Shown in pieces: positions 29,637 to 38,294 of a stretch of DNA of 64,000 nucleotides. Location: the NCBI RefSeq assembly GCF_012720115.1, contig NZ_VNWN01000002.1:434001-498000 (forward strand), read 5' to 3'. The stretch is from Sneathiella chinensis. GTDB lineage: Bacteria > Pseudomonadota > Alphaproteobacteria > Sneathiellales > Sneathiellaceae. The notes beneath the pieces were generated by a model. That model did no database searches. It was not told the DNA's origin and saw only the letters and a program-made list of their open reading frames with translations. Made by a program: the position numbers and the translations under genes. Within the stretch, counting starts at the first letter, position 1. The number at the start of each line of letters is the position of its first letter.

Positions 29637-30422
29637 TTACTGTTTTTCCGGTCGTCCTGTCAATGCGCGGGCCAGTCCCTCGGACACCGTGTTCTGGCAA
29701 TCCCGCGCCATTTCCTTGCGCGACGCATACTGGTCAATGGTGACCGGCTCATGGAAGCGCAGTTCCGCCGTTACCCGTCCGGCATTCAGGAATTGCCAGA
29801 CATGGCTGATCAGTTCCTCGTCGCCAACCCACGCCACAATCCCCATGGTGCTGCGGGTCATCATCAGGTTGTCCATCTGGGAAAAGGCAAGGGTAACGGG
29901 CTGCACCGTCAGCGGCATATCCCCGTTATGGCCTTCGGCAAGGGCAAAATAGGCGCTTTTGAAATTCTGCAGGACAATACCGTTTGAAGAGGTGCCTTCG
30001 GGAAACAGGAAGATGCTGTCGCCCTGCTCCAGATGGATCTGCATGTCGTCCTTGTGGTTTTTCACCGCCGGGCGGGTGCGGGCAATGAAAATGGTCTGCT
30101 GCAGTTTGGCGAGCCAGCCGATAGCGGGATAGCCAGCCACTTCCTTCTTGGCCACAAAGCTGCCCTTCAGGGCCTTGCCGATGACGGGAATGTCCAGCCA
30201 CGAGATATGGTTGAAGACAAACAGGGTCGGGTGCTTTTGCGAGGGTGTCCCATGAATGACCAGCTTGACCCGGAACAGGCGGCACAGGCCGCTATGGAAC
30301 AGTTGCGGCAGCACATAACGGTGCCGCGGCGCGACCGTCAGCATGACAACCTGCAGCGGAGCCATGATCAGGACCCAGCCAAACAGGCAGAGCAATGTAA
30401 AGGTTGAACGAAGTGCGCGCAT
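29637..30422 (-). CDS. plsC: 1-acyl-sn-glycerol-3-phosphate acyltransferase
   Basis: This 261-aa membrane-bound acyltransferase makes phosphatidic acid from lysophosphatidic acid. It has an N-terminal hydrophobic segment (LLCLFGWVLIMAPLQVVML), the catalytic HX4D motif in NHISWLD and the glycerol-phosphate-binding FPEGTSS. Its place between fur and miaB is conserved in alphaproteobacteria. An ornithine-lipid acyltransferase (OlsA-type) function cannot be excluded, as the families overlap. Confidence 0.88.
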   Translation of the reverse strand: MRALRSTFTLLCLFGWVLIMAPLQVVMLTVAPRHRYVLPQLFHSGLCRLFRVKLVIHGTPSQKHPTLFVFNHISWLDIPVIGKALKGSFVAKKEVAGYPAIGWLAKLQQTIFIARTRPAVKNHKDDMQIHLEQGDSIFLFPEGTSSNGIVLQNFKSAYFALAEGHNGDMPLTVQPVTLAFSQMDNLMMTRSTMGIVAWVGDEELISHVWQFLNAGRVTAELRFHEPVTIDQYASRKEMARDCQNTVSEGLARALTGRPEKQ

Positions 30423-30457
30423 GTTACCGAAGGCTTGAAAAATGCGGGAATGTCACT

Positions 30458-30943
30458 CTAGAAGTCCCGCTTGTGCAGCCCTGTCTGGTGAATGTTTACG
30501 ACGGATTCTTCCGGGCAAACGGCTTTCTGCTTGTGGCCTTCAATGGGCTTTCCATACAGTTCCAACCGGTGATCAACCAGTTCAAAGCCCAGTTCCTCGG
30601 CAATCTGCTTTTGCAGTTCCTCGATCTTGTCGCTGGTGAATTCAATGACCTGTCCGGTCTGGACGTTGATCAGGTGGTCATGATGCTGGTCGGAGACTTC
30701 CTCGTAACGGGCGCGTCCGTCACCAAAGTCATGGCGTTCCAGAATGCCGTTTTCCTCAAACATGCGCACGGTCCGGTAGACCGTTGAAATGCTGATCGTT
30801 TCATCTGCTTCAGAGGCGCGTTTGTAGACAAGCTCAACGTCAGGATGATCATGAGATTCGGACAACACGCGGGCAATGACCCGGCGCTGTTCAGTCATCC
30901 GAAGTCCCTTTTCAACACAGAGTTCTTCCAAACGTGATGGCAT
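30458..30943 (-). CDS. fur: Fur/Mur-type metal-responsive regulator
   Basis: This 161-aa Fur-family repressor has the winged-helix segment LRMTEQRRVIARVLSE and SISTVYRTVRMFEENGIL, then the metal-binding HHDHLINVQTGQVIEF. The CxxC pair of E. coli Fur is replaced (NVQTG), as in alphaproteobacterial Fur/Mur proteins that often sense manganese. It would bind a divalent metal and repress uptake genes. It is distinct from irr elsewhere in this window, which has the HHH motif. GAGG lies six bases before its ATG. Confidence 0.88.
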   Translation of the reverse strand: MPSRLEELCVEKGLRMTEQRRVIARVLSESHDHPDVELVYKRASEADETISISTVYRTVRMFEENGILERHDFGDGRARYEEVSDQHHDHLINVQTGQVIEFTSDKIEELQKQIAEELGFELVDHRLELYGKPIEGHKQKAVCPEESVVNIHQTGLHKRDF

Positions 30944-31028
30944 TCTGGCCTCTATATATACGCAATTGAAGGATTAACCGGCCCGGAGTCTAGACGAAAT
31001 TGTCTGGGGGAACCAGTAAAAGAAACAA

Positions 31029-31445
31029 TTACTTGGAGGCTGCCTTTTTCCGTCGGGTCCCGAGACCGATTTTCTTGGCCAGGTTCCGCCGCTGCGCCGC
31101 ATAGTTGGGCGCAACCATGGGATAATCGGACGGCAGGCCCCAGCGTTGGCGGTATTCTTCCGGTGTCATGTTATAGGCTGTTTTCAGGTGCCGTTTCAGC
31201 ATCTTCAGCTTTTTGCCATCCTCAAGGCAGACGATGTAATCCGGGTGAACGGATTTGCGGACAGAGATGGCAGGCTGCGGCCGATCTGTGACCGGTTCGG
31301 AGGTTCCAACGGTCGACAGCGTGGAATACACTTCGCGGATCAGGTTGGAAATCTCGCTGGCTTCGACAGCATTTCGGGACAGATGTGACGTGACAATGTC
31401 TGTCGTGAGAGCAAGAAGTTCCATTTTCTCGATTTTGTCAGACAC
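31029..31445 (-). CDS. MucR/Ros-family zinc-finger transcriptional regulator
   Basis: This 138-aa protein has the MucR/Ros core with VCLEDGKKLKMLKRHLKTAYNMTPEEYRQRWGLPSDYPMVAPNYAAQRRNLAKKIGLG, in which a prokaryotic Cys2His2-type zinc finger is reduced to one Cys here (the usual CxxC is VCLED). The fold relies on zinc in some members and not in others. Family members control exopolysaccharide and cell-cycle genes. It starts with GTG at 31445, with GGAGG ten bases upstream. It lies between rimI and fur in the long minus-strand run. Confidence 0.9.
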   Translation of the reverse strand: MSDKIEKMELLALTTDIVTSHLSRNAVEASEISNLIREVYSTLSTVGTSEPVTDRPQPAISVRKSVHPDYIVCLEDGKKLKMLKRHLKTAYNMTPEEYRQRWGLPSDYPMVAPNYAAQRRNLAKKIGLGTRRKKAASK

Positions 31446-31662
31446 TTTATCCAGTCCTCCGTCAATTAATTTCGCTGTCTTAATAGTGTATGTTGGTTAT
31501 ATGTGCAATAGATGTGTAAGAATAAAGGGGCTAGCCGAAAAAATTACTCATTTTTTAAAGCATGAATACACAAGTTGTTGCTTGAATACCTGCAAAGAGT
31601 GAGGGTGGGGACTGTATAGGACAGAGTGCCGCCTCCCTGAACGAGACCGGCGAAGAGGCAGG
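31446..31662. promoter_or_regulatory. A/T-rich promoter region upstream of the MucR gene
   Basis: This 217-base gap between rimI and the MucR gene is much more A/T-rich than its surroundings, with TTAATTTCG, TTAATAGTGTATG and GAAAAAATTACTCATTTTTTAAAG stretches. MucR proteins bind A/T-rich DNA with T-A steps, often at their own promoter, so autoregulation is plausible. I could not pick a clear -35/-10 pair. A weak ACCGGCG/CGCCGGT hairpin overlaps the rimI stop (31646-31674). Confidence 0.4.
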
Positions 31663-32145
31663 TCAGGCGCCGGTTTCAGGCTGCCCGGTTTTTCGTTCCA
31701 TGATCAGGGCATTGACGGGCTGTCCGTCCTCCCGATAGTAATTCTTTCGTCTGCCAATAATGCTGAACCCCCTGCGAAGATAGAGATTTTGCGCCGGGAT
31801 ATTGGTCTCGGAAACCTCCAGAAACAGGGTTTCGGCCTGTTGCTGGCGAAGATAGCCCAGGGCTGATAGCAGCATGAAGTCCCCCGCACCGGTGCCCCGG
31901 TTGCCGGGCAGCACCCCAAGGGTCAGGATTTCCGCCTCGTCGATACAGACCCGGTAGACACCGAAGGCGACGGGCCGGGGATCGGGACCGCCGGTTTCAA
32001 TAATCTGGGCGATGGTGCCGGGCACGGTCAGCAGTTGCCTGAAATCCTGTTCATTCCACGGCGTGGGAAAGCAGGGGCTGTGCATGTCCGCCAACAGGCG
32101 GGCCGGGGACGGGTCGGAAAAGAAGCGGCTTTCAAAGCTTGTCAT
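31663..32145 (-). CDS. rimI: Ribosomal protein S18-alanine N-acetyltransferase RimI
   Basis: This 160-aa GNAT acetyltransferase has an acetyl-CoA-binding region VLPGNRGTGAGDFMLLSAL and the RimI-type LEVSETNIPAQNLYLRRGFSIIGRRKNYY segment. RimI acetylates the S18 N-terminus. Its ATG overlaps the tsaB stop (ATGA), and the tsaB-rimI pair is conserved, which supports RimI over a general GNAT call. Confidence 0.9.
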   Translation of the reverse strand: MTSFESRFFSDPSPARLLADMHSPCFPTPWNEQDFRQLLTVPGTIAQIIETGGPDPRPVAFGVYRVCIDEAEILTLGVLPGNRGTGAGDFMLLSALGYLRQQQAETLFLEVSETNIPAQNLYLRRGFSIIGRRKNYYREDGQPVNALIMERKTGQPETGA

Positions 32146-32846
32146 GAAGCTTTTACCGGGTCTTTGCCGCCGGGCAGCTTGGCATCCGGCGCACGCAGAT
32201 ATACGGGCATGGGCGGGGCGACCGGGGCTTGGGGAATGCCGCGATGTTCGGCGATGCGGGCAATGATGCGGGCATCGGGATCAGGGTCGGTGTCCAGAAT
32301 GTCCATATGGGGCGGAATTTCACCGGCTGATGCCAATAACGGCGCGCCGCCGCCGATGATGACACCGGGGCCGTCCGCAAACAGGGATGCGGCGCCCTTG
32401 ATCGGGGTTGCAACCGCCGGGCCGCAAGGCGTCGGCAGAAGGGCGCCCGCCTCATATCGGAACGGCTGGGCATAGACTTCCTTGCGGCGGGCATCGGCTG
32501 TTGCCCACACGGTTTTTCCATCAAGGCTTGCGGCGGGGACAGCGGCGGCCAGTGCCTCAAGGGTGGTAATGCCAAGGGCGGGTTTGCCTGCTGCCAGCGC
32601 AATGCCACGGGCGGCGGCCAGCCCAATGCGAAGCCCGGTGAATGTACCGGGGCCGACCGAAACGGCAATCAGGTCCAGATCCGCGAAGGAAAGGCCGGCT
32701 TCCTGCATCAGGGAGCGGATCATGGGCAGAAGGGTTTCCGCATGGCCGCGGGCCCGCTTTTCATGAACATGCGCAAGTAGTGCCCCTTCGCCCGTAATGG
32801 CGACGGAGCAGGCATTCAGGGCAGTGTCCAATGCAAGTATCTTCAT
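32142..32846 (-). CDS. tsaB: tRNA threonylcarbamoyladenosine biosynthesis protein TsaB
   Basis: TsaB is the non-catalytic partner of TsaD in making t6A37 of tRNA. The 234-aa protein shows MKILALDTALNACSVAI, the HAETLLPMI region and the ASKD-fold GPGTFTGLRIGLAAARGIALA motif. It lacks the metal-binding His residues of TsaD. The start is ATG 32846; in-frame sequence further upstream has no family match. It shares a divergent gap of 123 bases with the D-Ala-D-Ala dipeptidase. Confidence 0.94.
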   Translation of the reverse strand: MKILALDTALNACSVAITGEGALLAHVHEKRARGHAETLLPMIRSLMQEAGLSFADLDLIAVSVGPGTFTGLRIGLAAARGIALAAGKPALGITTLEALAAAVPAASLDGKTVWATADARRKEVYAQPFRYEAGALLPTPCGPAVATPIKGAASLFADGPGVIIGGGAPLLASAGEIPPHMDILDTDPDPDARIIARIAEHRGIPQAPVAPPMPVYLRAPDAKLPGGKDPVKAS

Positions 32847-32969
32847 TGCTTTCCATAAACTGTCGCGGTACGCTCTCGGCTCTGGCAGAGGTACGATGGA
32901 TGGCATGTATTTTCAAGCAATCTGTGCCTTCTGCCTGTGATAAAAGCAGAATTCACAGAAGTGCAGGGT

Positions 32970-33542
32970 ATGAATCTCGTAGAAATCAGTCCGGGGGACT
33001 TCGACGTTGAGCTGGATATCCGGTATGCGTCAGACAACAATTTTACCGGTGCCCCCGTTTATGGTCGGGCTGCCTGTTTCCTGAACGAAGAAGCGGCAGA
33101 GCTTCTGGCGGAGGCCATCAGACTGGCCGCAGCACAAGGATACCGGTTGCGGCTGTTTGACGGGTTTCGTCCAACCGAGGCCGTGCAGAAATTGTGGGAT
33201 CACACACCCAACCCGGATTATCTGGCACCGCCCAGCAGCGGATCACCCCATGCCCGGGGCGCCGCCATTGACCTGACCTTGCTGGATGAGCAGGGACAAG
33301 AGCTGGACATGGGAACCGGATTTGATGACATGACGGTTCTGTCCCATCACGGTGTCACGGATATTTCCGCAGAGGCACAAAAAAATCGGGCGATCCTGCT
33401 GGGCATCATGACGGCAGCGGGATGGGATTTTTACCGGAATGAGTGGTGGCATTACCAGTTGTTCCGCCCCCGCCGATACCCGACCCTGTCTGATCAGGCG
33501 GCGGGAACCCGGATGATGGATCCTGAAGAATTTCAATCGTAA
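32970..33542 (+). CDS. D-alanyl-D-alanine dipeptidase (VanX/DdpX family)
   Basis: This 190-aa zinc peptidase cleaves D-Ala-D-Ala. The zinc and catalytic residues are present: H94 and D101 in SPHARGAAID, E158 and H161 in NEWWHYQL, with R67 in the GFRP motif. It aligns along its whole length with E. coli DdpX, which recycles cell-wall dipeptide as a nutrient. No vancomycin-resistance partners (vanH, vanA) are nearby, so a peptidoglycan turnover role fits better. There is no signal peptide. I chose the ATG at 32970 over GTG 32937 because it matches the family start. Confidence 0.9.
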   Translation: MNLVEISPGDFDVELDIRYASDNNFTGAPVYGRAACFLNEEAAELLAEAIRLAAAQGYRLRLFDGFRPTEAVQKLWDHTPNPDYLAPPSSGSPHARGAAIDLTLLDEQGQELDMGTGFDDMTVLSHHGVTDISAEAQKNRAILLGIMTAAGWDFYRNEWWHYQLFRPRRYPTLSDQAAGTRMMDPEEFQS

Positions 33543-33570
33543 CTGACAAGTCGAACAAGTGATTTACAAA

Positions 33571-34644
33571 ATGAGACAGATGAAGGGAATTTTGGCCCGT
33601 ATTGCAGGAAAATGTGCCGGATCGGCACGCCTGTTCCTGACCGGGGCTCTGGTTGCGTCCGCCGTTCTGGCCGTGCGTCCGGCCGTGGCGGCAGACTGGG
33701 CCAGTGTCATGATGTATCACCGGTTTGGTGAGAATAAATATCCCCAGACCAATATTCGCATTGAGCAGTTCCAGGCCCATATCGACGAACTCAAGAACGG
33801 GGGCTATTCGGTGTGGCCCCTTGGCAAGATCGTCGATTATCTTGCAAGCGGGACACCGCTTCCAGACAAGACCGTGGCCATCACTGTGGATGATGCCTAC
33901 AAGTCGGTTTATGAAAATGCCTTTCCCATGCTGAAGGAAGCCGGGTTCCCGTTCACGGTCTTTGTTGCGACCAACAATGTGGACAGGCGCCTGCCCGATT
34001 ACATGACATGGGATCAGATCCGCGAGATCGTGGCCGGCGGGGGCTATATCGGCCACCACACGGCCAGCCACGCCCACCTTCCGGCGCTCGGCGAGGATCG
34101 CATCCGTCAGGAAATTGCCACGGCCAGCGACAGGTTTCAGGCCGAGCTGGGATTTGTGCCGGGTATTTTCGCCTACCCCTATGGGGAATACGGGGCGGAT
34201 ATCAAGCGGTTGGTTGCCGAGGCCGGTTTCAAGGCGGCCTTTGGCCAGCAATCCGGCGTCGCCTATTCCGGGCATGACCGTTACTCGCTGCCGCGCTTTG
34301 CCATGAACGAAAATTACGGGGCGATCGGGCGGTTGCGCCTTGCGGCCAACGCCATGCCGCTGCGGGTGCGGAATGTGACCCCATCGGACAATATTCTGGA
34401 TCGCAACCCGCCAGCCTTCGGGTTTTCGCTGGATGAGGACTATCCCAATGCGAAGCAGTTGGCCTGCTACGCGTCAAACCAGACGGGCGGCGCGGTGCCC
34501 ATTGAATGGATCGGGGAACGGCGTGTTGAAATTCGCCTGAATACGGCCTTCAATCCGGGACGGGGACGTATCAACTGCACCCTGCCGGGGCCGGAGGGAC
34601 GGTTCCGCTGGTTCGGTAATCTGTTTTATATTCCAGGGAGGTAA
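33571..34644 (+). CDS. Exported polysaccharide deacetylase (NodB domain)
   Basis: This 357-aa protein has a signal peptide (basic start, hydrophobic LFLTGALVASAVLAV, VAADWA cleavage region) and a NodB deacetylase domain: ITVDDAYKSVYENAFPML carries the Asp pair, IGHHTASHAHLP the metal-binding HxxxH, and PGIFAYPYGEY the third motif. A C-terminal beta-rich part of about 110 residues follows. It probably removes acetyl groups from an envelope polysaccharide or peptidoglycan. Candidate starts are GTG 33559, ATG 33571 and ATG 33580; none has a strong ribosome-binding site. It follows the dipeptidase after 28 bp. Confidence 0.87.
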   Translation: MRQMKGILARIAGKCAGSARLFLTGALVASAVLAVRPAVAADWASVMMYHRFGENKYPQTNIRIEQFQAHIDELKNGGYSVWPLGKIVDYLASGTPLPDKTVAITVDDAYKSVYENAFPMLKEAGFPFTVFVATNNVDRRLPDYMTWDQIREIVAGGGYIGHHTASHAHLPALGEDRIRQEIATASDRFQAELGFVPGIFAYPYGEYGADIKRLVAEAGFKAAFGQQSGVAYSGHDRYSLPRFAMNENYGAIGRLRLAANAMPLRVRNVTPSDNILDRNPPAFGFSLDEDYPNAKQLACYASNQTGGAVPIEWIGERRVEIRLNTAFNPGRGRINCTLPGPEGRFRWFGNLFYIPGR

Positions 34645-34649
34645 GCAGG

Positions 34650-35420
34650 ATGAAGGCAACTGGACGATTGGCTGAAACCCTTGCCCGGGGCGGCAAGGCC
34701 ACAGGCTGCTGGCTGTTTTCCGGATCGGCAGAAGCCGCCGATATTCTGGGGGCCAGTGGTTTCGACATGATCCTGATCGATCATGAACACGGGACCGGCA
34801 CCTTGCCGGAGGCCATCAACCAGTTGCGTGCGGTGCGGGCCGCAGGCGATTCCAGTGCCCTGATCCGGTTGACCTCTCACGATCCGGCGGATGTGAAGCG
34901 GGCGCTGGATGCGGGGATGGAGGGGATCATGTTCCCCTGCGTCAATACCGCGGCGGAAGCCCGCGCCATTGTCGATGCCTGCTATTTCCCGCCAAAGGGC
35001 AAGCGCGGCGCCGGTATGGGGGCAACACGGGCCAGCGGGTTTGGCCTTTGGACACAGGAATATCTGTCCGGGTTCGAACAGAAGCTGTTTGTGATCTGCC
35101 AGATCGAAAGCGCCGAGGCGGTGGGAAATATCGAGGAAATTGCTGCCGTTGACGGCGTCGATATGCTGTTTATCGGTCCGGCGGACCTGTCCGGCAGTAT
35201 CGGAAAGCTGGGGCAGTTTGACGACCCCGAGGTCAAGGCCCTGTTCGAGGAGGCGCGAGACCGCATCCGGGCCACGGGCAAGCCGCTTGGCTGTGTGTCA
35301 AAGGGGCCGGAAAACACCTTGCAGATGTTTGCGGAAGGCTTCGATCTTCTGCTCTGTGCGTCGGATACAGGCTTTATGGCTGACGGCGCGGGGCGTCTGC
35401 TGGATCAGTTGAAGACCTGA
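34650..35420 (+). CDS. HpcH/HpaI family aldolase
   Basis: This 256-aa class II pyruvate aldolase or lyase cleaves 2-keto-3-deoxy acids. It has the metal and substrate motifs ILIDHEHG, LIRLTSHDPADVKRALDAGMEGIMFPCVNTAAEA, GKRGAGMGATRA, VICQIESAEAVGNIEEIAAVDGVDMLFIGPADLSGS, all typical of the HpcH/GarL group. The exact sugar acid cannot be inferred. GGGAGG lies 10 bases before the ATG, five bases after the deacetylase stop, so the three genes form an operon. Its last 16 bases overlap the convergent glucosaminidase gene. Confidence 0.9.
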   Translation: MKATGRLAETLARGGKATGCWLFSGSAEAADILGASGFDMILIDHEHGTGTLPEAINQLRAVRAAGDSSALIRLTSHDPADVKRALDAGMEGIMFPCVNTAAEARAIVDACYFPPKGKRGAGMGATRASGFGLWTQEYLSGFEQKLFVICQIESAEAVGNIEEIAAVDGVDMLFIGPADLSGSIGKLGQFDDPEVKALFEEARDRIRATGKPLGCVSKGPENTLQMFAEGFDLLLCASDTGFMADGAGRLLDQLKT

Positions 35421-36424
35421 ACCACCTGTTCCGGGGCCAGTTCGGCATCATCGAACTGGGTCAGGCGGTTGACCTCCATGAGGGAGCGGATGGTCTCCAC
35501 ATAATCCTCTCCCCGTTCTGAGTAGGAGAGGAGCGAGTCGGCCAGTTCATAGCCGCTGGCCGTATCATTCCCGATCAGAAGACGGCTGCGTTCATCCCGG
35601 AATTCCGCATAGGCGGGATGACTGTTCAGGTTGTGGACATATTCACGAATGGATTGTTCCAGTGTGGCGAAGGTCTTGACCTCGTATTTCTGGCCATCGG
35701 CGCGTCCGTGCGGAACAATACCGTTGCCTTGTGCCCAGACACGCTGTCCGAACAGGGCGTTGCCTTCCCGCGCAAAGCGAGACGTTCCCCACCCGGATTC
35801 CTCGATACTCTGGGCAAGGGCGAGAGAGACGGGCACGGGCTGAATGCGTTCCAGAAGCTCTGCGGTTTTGGTGGGGGAGGTTTCGTAGTAACTGGCGGTG
35901 TTCTTGAGCCAGCTTGCGTCCCCTTCCGACAATTCATGCCCTGCGATTCTGGCGCGGACAATCTGGACAAGGCGGTTGCGGCGGCTGGTGATTTCCTCAT
36001 TGACCTTCAGCACCAGTGGCAGGGCCACGGACAGGAACAGCCGCTTTTTCTCTTTCACATCGGTCAGGTCAAGAATGCCGACCGGAATATGTTCAACAAA
36101 ATATCGGGGAACAGGGGCCCCGGCCCGGATGTCCGCAAGGTCAAAGGACGCATCATCAAGGCTGTCTGCCAGCGAGGCGACGTTTACATGATGGGGTTGC
36201 TCGATATAAGGCAGGTCATCCGGCCGAAGCAGCGGCAGGGGAATACCCGCAAGGCTGTTCCGTTCTGTCTGTGCCCGACCCGAAATTTCGCTGTCCGACA
36301 AGGCGGCGGTGGCCGTCATGGTGTCGTGGGTACCGAATTCCGTGATTGCATAAAGGCCGGCCATTCCAAGGGCAAGAAGGGTTGCTACCTTGCTGGAGCC
36401 GAGAGCATTTGTAATCTGACGCAT
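35405..36424 (-). CDS. Bax-like glucosaminidase domain protein
   Basis: This 339-aa protein has an N-terminal hydrophobic segment (VATLLALGMAGLYAI) that acts as a signal anchor or signal peptide, and a C-terminal glucosaminidase fold related to E. coli Bax. The catalytic Glu (about residue 209) lies in LALAQSIEESGWGTSRFAREGNALFGQ. It likely cleaves peptidoglycan in the periplasm. The start is ATG 36424 with AGGA close by; in-frame sequence further upstream is not protein-like. It overlaps the HpcH aldolase gene at the 3' end by 16 bp, both reading frames being intact. Confidence 0.85.
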   Translation of the reverse strand: MRQITNALGSSKVATLLALGMAGLYAITEFGTHDTMTATAALSDSEISGRAQTERNSLAGIPLPLLRPDDLPYIEQPHHVNVASLADSLDDASFDLADIRAGAPVPRYFVEHIPVGILDLTDVKEKKRLFLSVALPLVLKVNEEITSRRNRLVQIVRARIAGHELSEGDASWLKNTASYYETSPTKTAELLERIQPVPVSLALAQSIEESGWGTSRFAREGNALFGQRVWAQGNGIVPHGRADGQKYEVKTFATLEQSIREYVHNLNSHPAYAEFRDERSRLLIGNDTASGYELADSLLSYSERGEDYVETIRSLMEVNRLTQFDDAELAPEQVVQVFN

Positions 36425-36531
36425 TTCCTGTTTTGAGCAACACCGGTGCCAATTCTTTGGCGACTCTGATCGTTTTACGACATACAGTGTCTTTTGCCCA
36501 CTCCACATACCATATACTGTGTGTTTTTGCC

Positions 36532-36542
36532 GTGATTATCAC
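36532..36542. promoter_or_regulatory. Short palindrome upstream of the glucosaminidase gene
   Basis: GTGATTATCAC is a perfect 11-bp palindrome 108 bases upstream of the glucosaminidase start, flanked by CCGTG and CACGG arms. The surrounding 275-base gap is A/T-rich, including a TTGAAAA/TTTTCAA inverted repeat near 36603-36633, and probably holds the promoter. No confident -35/-10 pair could be chosen. Confidence 0.3.
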
Positions 36543-36699
36543 TTTTACCACGGTCAGAGAGACGGACTATGTATTAAAGAAAGGTTAATTGCAAGTCCTG
36601 ATTGAAAACCAAAAAAATATATAATTTTCAACAATTTATATCTTTTTTTGCGGGACTGAGAAGGCAGGGGTGGCCGGGAAAGGGAGAATCTCCGTTTCC

Positions 36700-37188
36700 C
36701 TAGCTGACAGCATCAAGTTGCTGGTCATTCAGGTTGCCCGGGACAACCGTTATGGGGATGGCGAAGGTGCCGGACATTTCCCCGACAAGGCTCTTGACCA
36801 GCGGGCCGGGCCCCCCGGTATCGGGTGAAGCGGCCAGAACCAGAATACGGATATCCGGGTCTTCCTCGATCAGTTGAAGAAGCTGTTCCTTTGTATTGCC
36901 TTCGCGGATGGCAAATTCGGGAATGATGTTGGTGTCTTTGCGGATTTGCTCGGCCAGGGATTGCAGCAATTCTTCCGCGGCTTCACGGGCTTCGTCCCGC
37001 ATGACCTGTTCGACCCCCATCCAGTGCTGGAAGTCCGGCGGCTCGATCACATTGAGAAGCGTAACGCCGCCGCCCACATGCCACGCCCGGCGGCAGGCAA
37101 AGCGGATTGCCGTTTTACATTCGGGTGTATCGTCAACAACCACCAGGAACTTGTTTCGACGCTTGGAACCGTTGTTCTGTTCGGTCAT
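36700..37188 (-). CDS. Universal stress protein (USP) family
   Basis: This 162-aa single-domain USP has the alpha/beta start KFLVVVDDTPECKTAIRFACRRA and ends in AIPITVVPGNL. The G-rich segment near residue 130 (DTGGPGPLVKSLVGEMSG) does not match the usual ATP-binding pattern G2XG9G(S/T), so ATP binding is doubtful. USPs act in stress survival; no specific role can be assigned. It follows the DUF2333 gene after 53 bp. Confidence 0.88.
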   Translation of the reverse strand: MTEQNNGSKRRNKFLVVVDDTPECKTAIRFACRRAWHVGGGVTLLNVIEPPDFQHWMGVEQVMRDEAREAAEELLQSLAEQIRKDTNIIPEFAIREGNTKEQLLQLIEEDPDIRILVLAASPDTGGPGPLVKSLVGEMSGTFAIPITVVPGNLNDQQLDAVS

Positions 37189-37241
37189 GCACGCTCCGTC
37201 ATTCGTTGTATCCGTCGATTATCCTGCCACCGAATGGTGAC

Positions 37242-38210
37242 TTATTTCAAGAGAATGTTGCTGATCTCGCGAAGCTGGGTGCGGGCACGCAGCAAATAGA
37301 ACCCTTGCGCGGTCAGGTGATTGGGGAACAGCTGGCCATCGGTTTTTGCATTGGAAATGACCATCGGATCCAGTTCCACAACGGACCGGAAGCTGTCCAG
37401 CATCTGGGACCAGGCATTGCCCAGTTCCCGCTCGCGGATCAGCCCTTCATAGTCCTGTGACAGGCCCTGCAGGATCATGTAGTAGGCATAGCCCTGCCCC
37501 TTGAAGCCGTAAAACAGGTCATCGGCCTGAAAATCGATATAGGCGCCGGAGGTTTCGGCAATATGCTTGTCGATGGTAGCGGTGGAGGACCCGATATCAA
37601 GGGCAATCCGGTCCAGCGTGGCCAGCAGGTTATCCCCGCGCTTTTCGAAAACGGCGCGGCCTTCGGCAAGGCGCCGGTTGTAACTGTTCAGCGAGACGCG
37701 GGCCTTTTCATACTGCTTTTCCGAGGCGGCTGTCGGCAGCAGGGAAACCGTCGGGTCCCAAACCCATTTGGTGCCGGAATATTGCAGCAGCCCGGCGGCT
37801 TCCTGCAGGTCCGGGTCGGTCTGGCTGGAACCACGGGTCCGGCCGATCTGGTCGGTCAGTTCAAAGGTGAAGCGGGCCAGCGCGGACACAATGCCCTGCT
37901 GGTAGTTGGGCATGTTGTCCAGCAGTGCGGCAGGCATGAAGAAAGGATCGTTCGCCGTCCAGCGGTTGTCATTGATTTCCCGGTCGATCAGGCCGGCCAC
38001 CATGGCAACGGTCTGGCTTCCCCCGGCGACCCGGTTTTCTTCAGACGGGGTGAATTTCAGGTCGTCGTCGATCTTGTGAATCCAGATCATTCCGCCGACA
38101 TAATACAGCAGGATTGCCAGCACCAGACCGTAGGCGATCTTGCGACCGCCCCGGCCCAATCGGGTGCCTCTTGTCTTGACGGGAGAACCGCCTGTTCCGA
38201 TTTCACTCAT
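37242..38210 (-). CDS. DUF2333 family membrane-anchored protein
   Basis: This 322-aa protein has a short basic cytoplasmic start, one transmembrane segment (KIAYGLVLAILLYYVGGMIWI, about residues 24-44) and a large periplasmic domain. It matches DUF2333 by the segments VAMVAGLIDREINDNRWTANDPFFMPAALLDNMPNYQQGI and YGFKGQGYAYYMILQGLSQDY. The function is unknown. Its place between trpS and the USP gene is seen in Rhodospirillales-type genomes. Confidence 0.85.
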   Translation of the reverse strand: MSEIGTGGSPVKTRGTRLGRGGRKIAYGLVLAILLYYVGGMIWIHKIDDDLKFTPSEENRVAGGSQTVAMVAGLIDREINDNRWTANDPFFMPAALLDNMPNYQQGIVSALARFTFELTDQIGRTRGSSQTDPDLQEAAGLLQYSGTKWVWDPTVSLLPTAASEKQYEKARVSLNSYNRRLAEGRAVFEKRGDNLLATLDRIALDIGSSTATIDKHIAETSGAYIDFQADDLFYGFKGQGYAYYMILQGLSQDYEGLIRERELGNAWSQMLDSFRSVVELDPMVISNAKTDGQLFPNHLTAQGFYLLRARTQLREISNILLK

Positions 38211-38294
38211 ATCCCATGCTCTTTCATTTGCCGGACAAACCTTGATGTATGGTCAATTCTGGATCGTTACAAGCGGTACCCGCCAATCCCGGTG

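Noticed and set aside
31029-31445. MucR-type gene as part of a mobile element (Ros-like plasmid factor)
   Set aside because: It lies within a conserved housekeeping run, with no repeats, integrase or composition change.
32970-33542. Vancomycin resistance gene vanX
   Set aside because: The protein fits VanX/DdpX, but no vanH, vanA, vanR or vanS is near and Gram-negative bacteria carry DdpX for dipeptide use.
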